DNA of 64,000 nt from Nocardia huaxiensis (GTDB taxonomy: Bacteria; Actinomycetota; Actinomycetes; Mycobacteriales; Mycobacteriaceae). The notes below the pieces were generated by a model. The model searched no databases and was not told the DNA's origin. It worked only from the letters and a program-made list of their open reading frames with translations. Position numbers and translations under genes: made by a program. The DNA lies in the NCBI RefSeq assembly GCF_013744875.1, contig NZ_CP059399.1, positions 3,534,001 to 3,598,000 of the forward strand, in the 5' to 3' direction. Below, in pieces: positions 47,681 to 56,352 of this stretch. Position 1 is the stretch's first letter. Every line of letters begins with the position of its first letter.

Positions 47681-47813
47681 CGGGCGTCGTACCGTTGTTC
47701 AAGGACAGCGCCACCAGCTCGGAAGGCGAGTCCGCACTCGCCGACGCGGTTCTCGTTCTTCCGCCAGCGGTTCGCCTGAGACCGTCTGGTTCCGCGGGAC
47801 AGCCAGCCTCGTT

Positions 47814-48893
47814 CTATGACTCGATGCTGCTCTCGGCCGGGATCTTGGGGCCGAGCGCCGGGTTCGGGACGCTCGTTTCTCGGGTGGCGGGCAGGGCGCT
47901 GGGGATCTCTCGCGCGAGATGCTCCTGGAGCGCGCCGCGCACCTCGGCGCACAGCGCTCCCGCATCTGCCGCGTCGGTGACCGCCGCACTGATCTTCAAA
48001 CGCAGCAATTGTGTATTCGGCTGAGGCTCCGCGACTGACACCGACCATTCGGTACGGTCCCAGAGTGTCGACGCGTCGAGGATTTCGCGAACCTTCTCGC
48101 GCACTTCGGGCACCGGGGTGGTCAGATCGACGTTGACGAAGGTTTCGGCCAGCACCCCGAGGTGCCTGCGAGTCCAGTTCTCGAAGGATTTAGTGGTGAA
48201 GAAGGTGACAGGTACGACGAGGCGCCGGTAGTCCGGGCGCTTCACCACCACGTAGGTCAGGGCGATCTCCTCCACGACGCCCTGCTGCCCGTCGACCACG
48301 ACCGTGTCGCCGATGCGCACGATATCGCCGAAGGCGATCTGCAGTCCGGCGAAGAAGCTGCCCAGTGTGCCCTGGGCGGCGATGCCGATGACCAGGCTGA
48401 GCAGGCTGGCGGAGGCGAACAGGCTGGTGGCGATCGGGCGCGTCGCGGGGAAGGTGAGCATGATGAAGATGAGGGTGGCCAGCCAGATGATGACCGCCGC
48501 GGCGGTTTCGAAGACGCTGAGCTGGGTGTGAATGCGTTGCAGCCGTTGCGGATCGGCGCTCACCCGCTTGCCCACGCGGGCCGCCACAATGGCCATCAGC
48601 ACCGCGGCGACCCGTACGACGAGCCATCCCAGCGCCAGCATCAACGCGACATTGAGCGCCATCCCGACCCACTGTCCCAGGTGCAGCACGCTTTCCAGCA
48701 CGGCCTCGTAGGCGCGGGTCATGATCAGAACCACGACCGTGATCGCGGGCGCACGACACTGGCCCAGGCGGTCCAGAACATCGGAGTCGGCCTTGCCGCT
48801 GGCCACCCGCCGGGCGATGAGACGATTCAGCACCCAGCTGAACACCGACGTCACCACCACGATCGCCACCGCAGAGAGCACCAATCCGAGCAT
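47814..48893 (-). CDS. MscS-family mechanosensitive channel
   Basis: A 359-residue membrane protein. Four to five helices fill the first 180 residues, and the pore-lining helix and beta domain carry the MscS signature: GIAAQGTLGSFFAGLQIAFGD, then VRIGDTVVVDGQQGVVEEIALTYV, VVPVTFFTTKSFENWTR. The C-terminal domain is alpha/beta. It opens on membrane tension to release solutes in hypo-osmotic shock. ATG 48893 has GGAGG 4 nt upstream. Confidence 0.9.
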   Translation of the reverse strand: MLGLVLSAVAIVVVTSVFSWVLNRLIARRVASGKADSDVLDRLGQCRAPAITVVVLIMTRAYEAVLESVLHLGQWVGMALNVALMLALGWLVVRVAAVLMAIVAARVGKRVSADPQRLQRIHTQLSVFETAAAVIIWLATLIFIMLTFPATRPIATSLFASASLLSLVIGIAAQGTLGSFFAGLQIAFGDIVRIGDTVVVDGQQGVVEEIALTYVVVKRPDYRRLVVPVTFFTTKSFENWTRRHLGVLAETFVNVDLTTPVPEVREKVREILDASTLWDRTEWSVSVAEPQPNTQLLRLKISAAVTDAADAGALCAEVRGALQEHLAREIPSALPATRETSVPNPALGPKIPAESSIES

Positions 48894-49008
48894 GCCGCCT
48901 CCGTCTGGGAGAAAAGCCGGTTCTCGCAGTCGCCGAACAAACGGTACGTTAGTACATTTTTGCTGGCGGTGGGGACAGCCCGTCGGCCGCCTCTGACCTG
49001 CGATATCG

Positions 49009-50064
49009 CTAGTCGCCGCGCGGTAGCACGAGACCCAGCAGCCGCGGGGAGACCCAGTCCGAGGTCAGCACCGAGGCGTGCGCGGTCGCCAGCTGCCGGG
49101 CCCGATCATCGGCCTGGCCGAGGTCGGGGTGACGGTTGCTCATCGTCGGCGTCACCTGCTGGGCGTTGGTCATGGTCAGCAGGTAGTGGTTGCGGTCGTA
49201 CCATGCCGAATCCGCTTGTCCGCCCACATAGTTCGCCGCGTCACCGTCGAAGAACACGAACCAGTCGCGCAGCTGCGGGCGTGCGTAGCGCAGGCGTGGA
49301 TCTCCGGTTTGCGCGGTCAGGACGGCGGGGAAGATCTGCGCGTCGGCGATCCGGCCCGCCTGCGCGAGCGACTCCAGATGGGTGGCGTACTCGATATCGG
49401 ATGTGGTCGCCCGGAACGGGTTCATGGTGTCCAGCGGGGAGACCCCGGGGATGAGCTCCACGACCACCCGGCCGCGCATCGCCGAGCGGGTGGGCCAACC
49501 GTCGGCACGGGCGGCGGCATCGAGGGAGGGGTGGCCCGACAGCAGTTCGGCGGGGCGGTAGACCCGGTCACCGAGATGCTCGCGGAGCGCGGCATCGAGT
49601 TCGGCCGGACCGTGGCCGGGGCCGAATCCACCCTTGTTCTCGACCTTGATGATCAGCGGATCGCGGTTGGGGTTCTGCTCGAGCCACAGGCGGATATTGT
49701 CCAGGCAGGCACTGAAATCTTGATCGCGCACGCCGCGGCCGAGCTCGTCGGCTGTGCCGGCCACCGTGCAGTTGTTCTCGTTCGCCAGGGGATTGAGGTG
49801 ACCGACAAGCCATTGTCCGGCTTGGGTTTTGGGCCAGATATCCAGCTCGACCAGACCCGCCCCGGCGTCGAGCGCCTCGGTGAGATACCCGAAGGTGGAC
49901 CGGTCGTAGGTGTTGTGCACGCCCACGGAGGTGAGGTGGGCGAACCCGATGTCCGGGGTCGCGGTCGAATCTGCGGCCGCGCTCGGGGCGGTCAGGGCCA
50001 TCATCGCGAAACCCAGGGCCGCTGCGGCGGGGCGCATAGTCGTAGTCGCTCGCACTGCTTTCAT
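49009..50064 (-). CDS. Secreted Ca2+-dependent phosphatidylinositol-phospholipase C-like protein
   Basis: A 351-residue exported protein. Signal peptide of about 31 residues ending in SAAADS, then a TIM-barrel PI-PLC domain: GVHNTYDRS with the catalytic His, AGAGLVELDIWPK (acidic metal ligands) and LVGHLNPL with the second His, and KVENKGGFG. This matches the Ca2+-dependent PI-PLC family. It would cleave phosphatidylinositol-type lipids outside the cell. The ATG at 50064 abuts AAGGA; GTG 50055 at a 9-nt spacing may be the real start. Confidence 0.85.
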   Translation of the reverse strand: MKAVRATTTMRPAAAALGFAMMALTAPSAAADSTATPDIGFAHLTSVGVHNTYDRSTFGYLTEALDAGAGLVELDIWPKTQAGQWLVGHLNPLANENNCTVAGTADELGRGVRDQDFSACLDNIRLWLEQNPNRDPLIIKVENKGGFGPGHGPAELDAALREHLGDRVYRPAELLSGHPSLDAAARADGWPTRSAMRGRVVVELIPGVSPLDTMNPFRATTSDIEYATHLESLAQAGRIADAQIFPAVLTAQTGDPRLRYARPQLRDWFVFFDGDAANYVGGQADSAWYDRNHYLLTMTNAQQVTPTMSNRHPDLGQADDRARQLATAHASVLTSDWVSPRLLGLVLPRGD

Positions 50065-50423
50065 TCCTTGTCGCCGTTGCGGTGAGCCGTAGAGGTGCAC
50101 AGGGCTGGACCCCCGAGAAGTTATACCTCCTGATGCGAAATCAGCCGTTGCGACAGCATCCGCGGCGTTCAGGCTGGGGCGGCGAGGATTTCCCAGGCAA
50201 GGCGTGTGAGGCCATGGAGCTCTATGAGGTGCTGCTGGTAGGTTCCGGTTCACTTTCGGGTGCGGGACTATGCGCTGGATGCTATGGGAGAGGACGAGAT
50301 CGCTGCTGCTCGTAGGGTATTCGAGCGGAGCTGGTCCGGTTGGCCGCAGTTGGTGAGTGCCTTCTCGGCGGCTGCGGCGTTCGGGGTGCTCTGGCGGTGG
50401 GGGTGTTCGCGTTGTAGGGCGGG
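50065..50423. other. Intergenic, possible short gene remnant
   Basis: No convincing gene. On the plus strand, about 50260-50403 reads DYALDAMGEDEIAAARRVFERSW and then a helix-like SAFSAAAAFGVLWRWG without a clear start or stop context, perhaps a degraded gene. The rest shows nothing I can support. Confidence 0.3.
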
Positions 50424-51491
50424 TTATCGGCCGGTGGTGTCCAGGTGGCGGAGGGCGTGGCGGTAGGAGTCGAGGAGGGTGGTTTCCACGTAGGGGATGC
50501 CGAGTTCGGCGCAGTGGGCTCGGACTATCGGCTGGGCTCGGTGCAGGCTGGGGCGGGGCATGGTCGGGAACAGGTGGTGTTCGATCTGGTAGTTGAGGCC
50601 GCCCAGGGCGGTGTCGGTGAACCAGCCGCCGCGCACATTGCGGGAGGAGAGGACCTGGCGGCGCAGGAAGTCGGTGCTGTCGCCTTCGGGGAAGACTTCC
50701 ATGCCTTTGTGGTTGGGGGCGAAGGTGCAGCCCATGTAGAGGCCGAACAGGGCCTGCTGTACGGCAAGGAAGATGAGGGCTTTCGCCGGTGGCAGGACGA
50801 GGAATGCAGCGGAGAGCAAGCCGGTGGCGTGGGCGGTGAGTAGCGCGCCCTCCCAGATGCGATGGCGGATGGGCCATTTCGCTACCGCTCGGGCGCTCGA
50901 ATAGTGCAGGCTGCCCGCCTCGAGGAGCAGCATCGGGAAGAACAGCCAGGCCTGGTAGCGGAAAATGAAACGCCGCCAGCCTTTTTCGGTCGCGACGCGG
51001 TGGGCGGAATGCGCCAGGATGCCGGAGACGTCGGGGTCCGCGCCTTCGGTGTTGGGGTGCGCGTGGTGGCGGTTGTGGTTGCTGGTCCACCAGCCGATGC
51101 TCAGGCCGATGGCGAGATTGCCTGCGATGAGACCGTACAGGTGGTTGGCGCGGCGGGTGCGGAAGATCTGGCGGTGGCCGGCGTCGTGGCCGAGGAAAGC
51201 GATCTGGGCGAATACCGCGGCCAGGAAGGCGGCAGTGGCCAGCTGCCACCAGGAATCGCCGAGCAGGCAGAACACGATCCAACCGGCTGCGTACGCGGTC
51301 GCGGTGGCCGCGGTCTTCCAGCCGTAGTAGTGCAATCGGCGATCCAGCAGGGCGGCCTGCCGGACTCGTCGCATCAGCACCGCGTAGTCGCTGCCGCGGA
51401 TGGGGGCGGAATCGGACTTTGCCGGCAGAAAATCGACCGTCTGCACCGGCTCGAGTTGCGTCACGCCCACAGCATCCAGGGTGGTGGTCAC
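50424..51491 (-). CDS. Membrane fatty-acid desaturase
   Basis: A 355-residue membrane di-iron desaturase. All three histidine boxes are present: HDAGH (about 102-106), HNRHH (about 138-142) and QIEHH (about 302-306), with hydrophobic hairpins between. QxxHH in the third box is typical of front-end/acyl-CoA or acyl-lipid desaturases, such as the mycobacterial DesA3 type. It inserts a double bond using O2 and electrons from a reductase partner not found here. The start is GTG 51491. A CCGGTC inverted repeat upstream may be its operator. Confidence 0.9.
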   Translation of the reverse strand: MTTTLDAVGVTQLEPVQTVDFLPAKSDSAPIRGSDYAVLMRRVRQAALLDRRLHYYGWKTAATATAYAAGWIVFCLLGDSWWQLATAAFLAAVFAQIAFLGHDAGHRQIFRTRRANHLYGLIAGNLAIGLSIGWWTSNHNRHHAHPNTEGADPDVSGILAHSAHRVATEKGWRRFIFRYQAWLFFPMLLLEAGSLHYSSARAVAKWPIRHRIWEGALLTAHATGLLSAAFLVLPPAKALIFLAVQQALFGLYMGCTFAPNHKGMEVFPEGDSTDFLRRQVLSSRNVRGGWFTDTALGGLNYQIEHHLFPTMPRPSLHRAQPIVRAHCAELGIPYVETTLLDSYRHALRHLDTTGR

Positions 51492-51546
51492 TTTCGAGTG
51501 AACGGCCGGGGCGTTTCGCGCTACAGCGTGTCGGACACCTATCCAT

Positions 51547-51562
51547 CCGGTCTACTGACCGG
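51547..51562. promoter_or_regulatory. Inverted repeat CCGGTC-TACT-GACCGG
   Basis: A perfect palindrome with 6-bp arms and a 4-nt spacer, 56 nt before the desaturase start, in the 301-nt divergent region between desaturase and parA. TetR-type lipid regulators bind such sites; the regulator is not in the window. The rest of the region shows only the parA -10 box. Confidence 0.5.
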
Positions 51563-51779
51563 AATGTTTCCGGTGGCCGGGCCACCGCCGTCGTGGTCCG
51601 CGCCGAGATTGCCATTGGCGGACTGTCGTTTTCGGGAATCTCCCGATGGAGGCTGCGGGCTATTCGCCCGGTGCTCCCGCGGCCGAGTGGTCGGTGCAAA
51701 GAGCTGAGCCCGTTCGCCGCAAAGCTATTCGTGAGCAATACCTCACATGTCGTGTCGATCCGGGGAGGGGCTTGCCCGT

Positions 51780-51785
51780 TAGCCT
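51780..51785 (+). promoter_or_regulatory. -10 box TAGCCT, leaderless promoter of the ParA gene
   Basis: TAGCCT lies 7 nt before ATG 51793. Confidence 0.5.
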
Positions 51786-51792
51786 GGCGGGC

Positions 51793-52608
51793 ATGTCGGC
51801 GAACCTTCCCTCGCGAGAGGCTGAGCTACCTCGTGGCGAAGCGCGGATCATCGCACTGTGCAATCAGAAGGGCGGGGTGGGGAAGACCACTACCACCATC
51901 AACCTCGGTGCCGCGCTGGCGGAATGCGGGAAGCGGGTGCTGCTGGTCGATCTCGATCCACAGGGGGCGCTGTCGGCGGGGCTCGGTGTCGCACACAATG
52001 ATCTCGCGCTGACGGTGTACGACCTGCTGGGCAGGTCTGCGCCATTGATCGACGAGGTGCTGATGAAGACCTGCGTCGACACCATGGATCTGCTGCCGAG
52101 CAATATCGATCTGTCGGCGGCGGAGATTCAGCTGGTGAACCAGGTGGGGCGCGAGCATGCGCTGCGGCGGGTGCTGGAGCCGGTGCGGGATCGGTACGAC
52201 TACATACTCGTGGACTGTCAGCCGGCGCTGAGCGTGCTCACGGTGAACGCGCTCGCCTGCGCGGACGGGGTGATCATTCCGATGGAGTGCGAGTTCTTCT
52301 CGCTGCGGGGGCTGGCGCTGCTCACCGACACCATGGAGAAGGTGCGGGATCGGCTGAATCCGGGGCTGACGCTGCTCGGCATCGTCATGACCATGTTCGA
52401 TGGCCGGCTACTGCATTCCCGGCAGGTGATGGCCCGGGTGGGTGAGGTGTTCGGCGGCGATGTCTACGAGACGGTGATCTCGCGGACGGTCCGGTTCCCG
52501 GATGCCACCATCGCGGGGGAGCCGATCCTCACCTGGGCGCCCAAATCCAATGGGGCGGAACAGTATCGGGCGCTGGCGCGGGAGGTGCTGCAGCAGACGG
52601 GCCGCTGA
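51793..52608 (+). CDS. ParA/Soj-type partition ATPase
   Basis: A 271-residue ATPase. Deviant Walker A KGGVGKTT (about 29-36, with the signature first Lys), VLLVDLDPQGALSAGLG (Walker A' Asp), YILVDCQPALSVL (Walker B region) and ISRTVRFPDATIAGEPI near the end. It resembles the mycobacterial ParA paralogue encoded before scpA/scpB (Rv1708), but no scpA, scpB or parB follows; the next gene is a monooxygenase. ATG 51793 is chosen by the -10 spacing and family N-terminus. Confidence 0.9.
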   Translation: MSANLPSREAELPRGEARIIALCNQKGGVGKTTTTINLGAALAECGKRVLLVDLDPQGALSAGLGVAHNDLALTVYDLLGRSAPLIDEVLMKTCVDTMDLLPSNIDLSAAEIQLVNQVGREHALRRVLEPVRDRYDYILVDCQPALSVLTVNALACADGVIIPMECEFFSLRGLALLTDTMEKVRDRLNPGLTLLGIVMTMFDGRLLHSRQVMARVGEVFGGDVYETVISRTVRFPDATIAGEPILTWAPKSNGAEQYRALAREVLQQTGR

Positions 52609-52649
52609 GGCCCGGCGCGAGGGGCTTGCCGGGGAGTGGCGCAGCCCGA

Positions 52650-52685
52650 TTGACACACGGCTCCATTACCAATACCGTCGGTATT
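52650..52685 (+). promoter_or_regulatory. Promoter with TetR-type operator for the monooxygenase
   Basis: -35 TTGACA (52650-52655), a 17-nt spacer and -10 TACCGT (52673-52678). The perfect palindrome AATACCGTCGGTATT (52671-52685) covers the -10, an arrangement typical of TetR-type repression. The repressor gene is not nearby. Confidence 0.75.
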
Positions 52686-52718
52686 CGAATGCTAGCGGTA
52701 TCCAACGAGGAGGTTGGG

Positions 52719-52757
52719 ATGGTCCTGTGCGGTCCGGCGTGGGTGGGTGCTCGATGA
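52719..52757 (+). CDS. 12-residue upstream ORF coupled to the monooxygenase
   Basis: AGGAGG lies 5 nt before ATG 52719, the best ribosome-binding site of this transcript. The ORF reads MVLCGPAWVGAR, and its TGA overlaps the monooxygenase ATG as ATGA. It could couple or control translation of the next gene. Alternatively the strong site serves an in-frame GTG at 52727 for a longer monooxygenase. Confidence 0.45.
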   Translation: MVLCGPAWVGAR

Positions 52758-54208
52758 CTGCGCCCCGGGAGCCGCGCATTGTGATCATCGGCGCCGGTGT
52801 CTCCGGCATCGCCACTGCTATTACCTTGCAGCGCAACGGCTTCCACGACTTCGTCATGCTGGAGAAGGGCTCCGACGTCGGCGGGGTGTGGCATTGGAAC
52901 CACTATCCGGGGCTGACCTGCGACGTGCCCTCGCAGCTGTACCAGTTCGGGTTCGCGCCGAAACCGGATTGGTCGCGCGTGTTCGCGCCCGGACCCGAGA
53001 TCCAGGGGTATCTGGCCGATATCGCGGACAGGTACGGGCTGCGGCCGCATCTGCGCGTGAACGCCGAGGTGGTGGCGGCGCGGTTCACCGGGACCGGATG
53101 GCAGGTCGAGACCGCCGACGGCAGCAGCTACGACGCCGACTTCGTGATCGCGGCGACGGGGGTGCTGCATCATCCGGCCATACCCGATATTCCGGGACTG
53201 GCCGATTTCACCGGCGATGTGCTGCACACCGCTCGCTGGGATGACGAGATGCCCACCGACGGACGCAGGATCGCCGTCATCGGCACGGGATCCACTGGCG
53301 TGCAGGTGGTTTCGGCATTGCAGCCGAAGGCGCGGGCCATCGCGCACTTCGTGCGCAGTCCGCAGTGGGTCATCTGGGCGCCCATGAATCTGCCGCAGCC
53401 GGGCATCGTGGGCGCGGTGCTGGATCGGCTGCCGCAGCTGAATCGCGCGCTCCACCAGGCCGGAATGACCGGTGCGCGGGTGTTCACCGATGTCGTCACC
53501 CGGCCCAGCTGGCGGCGGCGCGCGGTGCAGGAGTACGCGAAGCTGAGCTTGCTCGCCCAGGTGCGGCAGCCCGCGATGCGCGAGCAGCTGACGCCCGACT
53601 ATCAGCCGCTGTGCAAGCGACAGGTGTTGTCCGGCAGCTACTATCGCGCGCTGAAGGCCCGCAATGCGGAACTGGTCACCACCGGGATCGAGACGGTGAC
53701 CCCGACCGGCATCCGCACTACCGACGGCCGCCACCAGGAATTCGACCTGATCGTGTTCGCCACCGGCTTCAAGGCGCACAACTACATGCGACCTATGAAC
53801 CTGGTTGGCCGCGACGGCATTTCGATCGACGACGCATGGGAGAAGGGGCCGCGCGCCTATCGCATGACGGCGATTCCCGGCTTCCCCAACCTGTTCACCG
53901 TGCTGGGACCGAACTCGCCCACCGGCTCGATCCCGCTGCACCATGCGGCGGAGGTGACCGCCAGGTACATCACCCAGTGGATCGAGCGGTGGCGCGCAGG
54001 GGAATTCGACACGGTCGAGGTGACCGAGGAGGCCACCGGACGGTTCGAGTCCGAGGTCGCCGAGGCGCTCGGGCCGACCGTGTGGAACACCGGATGCAAC
54101 TCCTGGTACTTCACCGAGGGCGGCAATATCGACCTGCTGCCCTTCGACCGTGCCGAGATGGAGAGCATGCTCGCCGTCCCGGAGCCCGCGGACTTCCAAC
54201 TGCGGTGA
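52754..54208 (+). CDS. Flavin monooxygenase, Baeyer-Villiger type
   Basis: A 484-residue two-nucleotide-binding flavoenzyme. The FAD motif is GAGVSGIA (about 14-21); VGGVWHWNHYPGLTCD matches the conserved G-G-x-W...Y-P-G region of Baeyer-Villiger monooxygenases; the ATG-type motif is VIAATGVLHHP; the NADPH motif is GTGSTGVQ; and FATGFKAHNY lies near the end. Such enzymes insert oxygen next to ketones or oxidise aldehydes with NADPH and O2. The promoter carries a palindromic operator, so expression is probably substrate-induced. Confidence 0.88.
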   Translation: MTAPREPRIVIIGAGVSGIATAITLQRNGFHDFVMLEKGSDVGGVWHWNHYPGLTCDVPSQLYQFGFAPKPDWSRVFAPGPEIQGYLADIADRYGLRPHLRVNAEVVAARFTGTGWQVETADGSSYDADFVIAATGVLHHPAIPDIPGLADFTGDVLHTARWDDEMPTDGRRIAVIGTGSTGVQVVSALQPKARAIAHFVRSPQWVIWAPMNLPQPGIVGAVLDRLPQLNRALHQAGMTGARVFTDVVTRPSWRRRAVQEYAKLSLLAQVRQPAMREQLTPDYQPLCKRQVLSGSYYRALKARNAELVTTGIETVTPTGIRTTDGRHQEFDLIVFATGFKAHNYMRPMNLVGRDGISIDDAWEKGPRAYRMTAIPGFPNLFTVLGPNSPTGSIPLHHAAEVTARYITQWIERWRAGEFDTVEVTEEATGRFESEVAEALGPTVWNTGCNSWYFTEGGNIDLLPFDRAEMESMLAVPEPADFQLR

Positions 54209-54790
54209 TCAGCGCACGCCGGCCTTGCTCGTGGTCGAGAATGTCGTCCAGAGCGGGCCGGCGACCAGCCAGATCAGCAGCACGGTGCTGAGCCGGCCCA
54301 TCCAGGCCCACAGCGCTTCGGTGCGGTCGGGAGAGCCCGCGATGAGGACCAGCAGCAGCATGGCGCCGCAGGCAATGGCCCAGGCCAGCAGGCATTTACC
54401 CCATTCGCGCCATTCGTAGCCGATGCGTTTCGGGTCGTCGTGCGCGGGCGGTTTGACCGGCGGCGGCCCGCCCGCGAACCGATAGGCGACGCGCTGATCG
54501 GCCCAGCGGATCAGGCTGTGCCCGAACGCCACGCTGAACCCCAGATAGGCGGCCCCGATGCCGTGCACCGACGAGGCGGTGCTGCCGCGCGCCAGATCGA
54601 CCACGGTCGCGATCAGCAGCACCACATCCAGCAGCGGGGTGCTGATCAGCAGCACATTGCTGGTGCGCCGCAACTTCAACAGGTACCGGGCGGCCAGCCC
54701 GGCCCCCAGCATCACCCAGAAGCCGATCTCGCACAGCCCGATCAGGGCCGCGAGCGGATTGGACCGAAGCTCTTCGAAGATCCCCTGCAT
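54209..54790 (-). CDS. Polytopic membrane protein of unknown function
   Basis: A 193-residue protein with five hydrophobic segments (about 13-33, 44-65, 75-97, 135-157 and 165-185). A soluble loop (about 105-130) is rich in Pro, Asp and Arg (GGPPPVKPPAHDDPKR). ATG 54790 is chosen; the longer in-frame ORF adds basic non-native sequence. Its stop abuts that of the convergent monooxygenase. Not recognised. Confidence 0.7.
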   Translation of the reverse strand: MQGIFEELRSNPLAALIGLCEIGFWVMLGAGLAARYLLKLRRTSNVLLISTPLLDVVLLIATVVDLARGSTASSVHGIGAAYLGFSVAFGHSLIRWADQRVAYRFAGGPPPVKPPAHDDPKRIGYEWREWGKCLLAWAIACGAMLLLVLIAGSPDRTEALWAWMGRLSTVLLIWLVAGPLWTTFSTTSKAGVR

Positions 54791-54848
54791 GCCATCGAGC
54801 CTGGCCGGGAAAGAGATCGCCGCGCGTCGCCGATCAGGGCTAGTGCGC

Positions 54849-55030
54849 GTCATCACTTCGACGGAGGCTCGCGACATGTGGAGTCCACCGACAGCCGCGC
54901 GAAGGCTGCGTATCGGGCACCTCATCATTTCCGTTGGACGCCGGGCCGAAGCGAATCCGTACCGGGCCGAGGACGTCTTGACCGTGGCCGAGGGTGGTTG
55001 CGGGCGGCGGCTCGTCATCACTTCGACGGA
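54849..55030 (+). repeat. Direct repeat pair CGTCATCACTTCGACGGA
   Basis: An 18-bp sequence at 54849-54866 occurs again exactly at 55013-55030, with a degenerate relative at 54920-54938, all in the 296-nt divergent region between the membrane protein and the sensor kinase. It may be regulator binding sites. Confidence 0.55.
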
Positions 55031-55086
55031 TCGCCGGGCCGGGCCGATCCACCCAATGGGCGAGGTAGCGGCGAGGCCGCTGTGCT

Positions 55087-56352
55087 GTGATGGAGGGTAT
55101 GCGGCGGCCCTGGTTCGAGGATTGGCCTGCCTGGCAGCGGGACGGGCTGATGGCGGCCGCGTGCTTCGCTGTGGGCAGCCTGCTGCTGCTTGTGAACGCG
55201 CCGCTCGTGGTGCGGTTCGGCGCTGCGGCGGACGTGCCGGTGACCTGGTGGGCGCCCTATGTCGCGTTGGCCGCGATCTGCTGCACGCAGGTCTTGCGCA
55301 CGCGCGCGCCGATCGCGGGCCTGCTGGCCGGAATCGTGGTGACGGCTGCGGCCGTGCCGGTGGCCGGGCTGAGTCTCGGTGCGCTGTATGTGCTTTCGGA
55401 TCTGCTGTACAGCGCGACGATGAACAGTTCGCTGCGCGCCAATCGGATCATCATCGGCGTCACCGGTTCCACGGTCGCCGCGGTCGGCGTGAGTGTGGCG
55501 CTGGCGAGCGGGGACTGGCGGCTCGGGCTGCTGACCGTGCTGGGAGTGGGCGCCTTCCCGCTCATCCCGGTGTGGTGGGCCACCGAGGTGCGCTCGCATC
55601 GGGCCATGGCCGACGCCGCCCGCGAACGCGCCGACCAGCTCGAGCGCATCGCGGAGCTGGACCGCCGCGCCGCCGTCGTCGCCGAACGCGCCCGCATGGC
55701 CCGCGACCTGCACGATGTGATCGCCGGCCACCTCTCGGCCATCGCCATCCAATCCGAGGCCGCGCTCTCCATGGTCGACGGCGACCCCGAGATCACGCGC
55801 AAGGTCCTGCTGTCGGTGCGCGAGAACAGCGTCGCCTCCCTCACCGAGATGCGCGCCATGATCGGCCTGCTGCGCTCGGACGACCCGAACGCCCCCGAAC
55901 CCCGCACGGCCCCGCCCCGGCTGACGGATCTGGATCCGCTGCTGGATTCGGCGCGCGCGGCCGGACTGGCGGTGCGCTCGCACATCGACACGCCACCGGA
56001 TCTGCCTGCGGCGGTGGATCTTTCGGCCTACCGCATCGTGCAGGAAGCGCTCACCAATGCCGTCAAGCACGCGCCGGGCAGCCGAACCGAGGTGACGCTG
56101 TCCCGGTGCGAGGACACGCTGCTGATCGATGTGACCAACCGTGCCGCCGTCGGCGCACCCGCAAGCAACGGCGCCGCCGCGGCCCACGGACCCGACGGCG
56201 GTGTCCCGGACCACGAAAGCGGCAAGGGTGGAACAGGTTTGAGCAATATGCGGGAGCGCGCTCAGGCGGTGGGCGGGACCTTCGCCGCCGGTCCCTGTGA
56301 CGACGGCTGGCGGGTGCGTGCGGAACTGCCGATTTCAGGAGGAGTTGGGTGA
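55087..56352 (+). CDS. Two-component sensor histidine kinase (HisKA_3/DesK-LiaS type)
   Basis: A 421-residue membrane sensor. Five or so helices occupy residues 20-170, followed by a coiled linker. The HisKA_3 phosphorylation motif is ARMARDLHDVIAGHLSAI (His near 217) and the ATPase N-box VQEALTNAVKHA near 320; the G-box GTGLSNMRERA lies near 385, after an unusual Ala/Gly/Asp-rich insertion. The start is GTG 55087 or ATG 55090/55099. The partner regulator overlaps by 4 bp. Confidence 0.88.
   Translation: MMEGMRRPWFEDWPAWQRDGLMAAACFAVGSLLLLVNAPLVVRFGAAADVPVTWWAPYVALAAICCTQVLRTRAPIAGLLAGIVVTAAAVPVAGLSLGALYVLSDLLYSATMNSSLRANRIIIGVTGSTVAAVGVSVALASGDWRLGLLTVLGVGAFPLIPVWWATEVRSHRAMADAARERADQLERIAELDRRAAVVAERARMARDLHDVIAGHLSAIAIQSEAALSMVDGDPEITRKVLLSVRENSVASLTEMRAMIGLLRSDDPNAPEPRTAPPRLTDLDPLLDSARAAGLAVRSHIDTPPDLPAAVDLSAYRIVQEALTNAVKHAPGSRTEVTLSRCEDTLLIDVTNRAAVGAPASNGAAAAHGPDGGVPDHESGKGGTGLSNMRERAQAVGGTFAAGPCDDGWRVRAELPISGGVG

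Noticed and set aside
49009..51738. 909-codon minus-strand ORF joining desaturase region and PI-PLC
   Set aside because: Only the last 351 codons look like a protein and begin with a signal peptide; the rest is antisense or out-of-frame to the desaturase gene.
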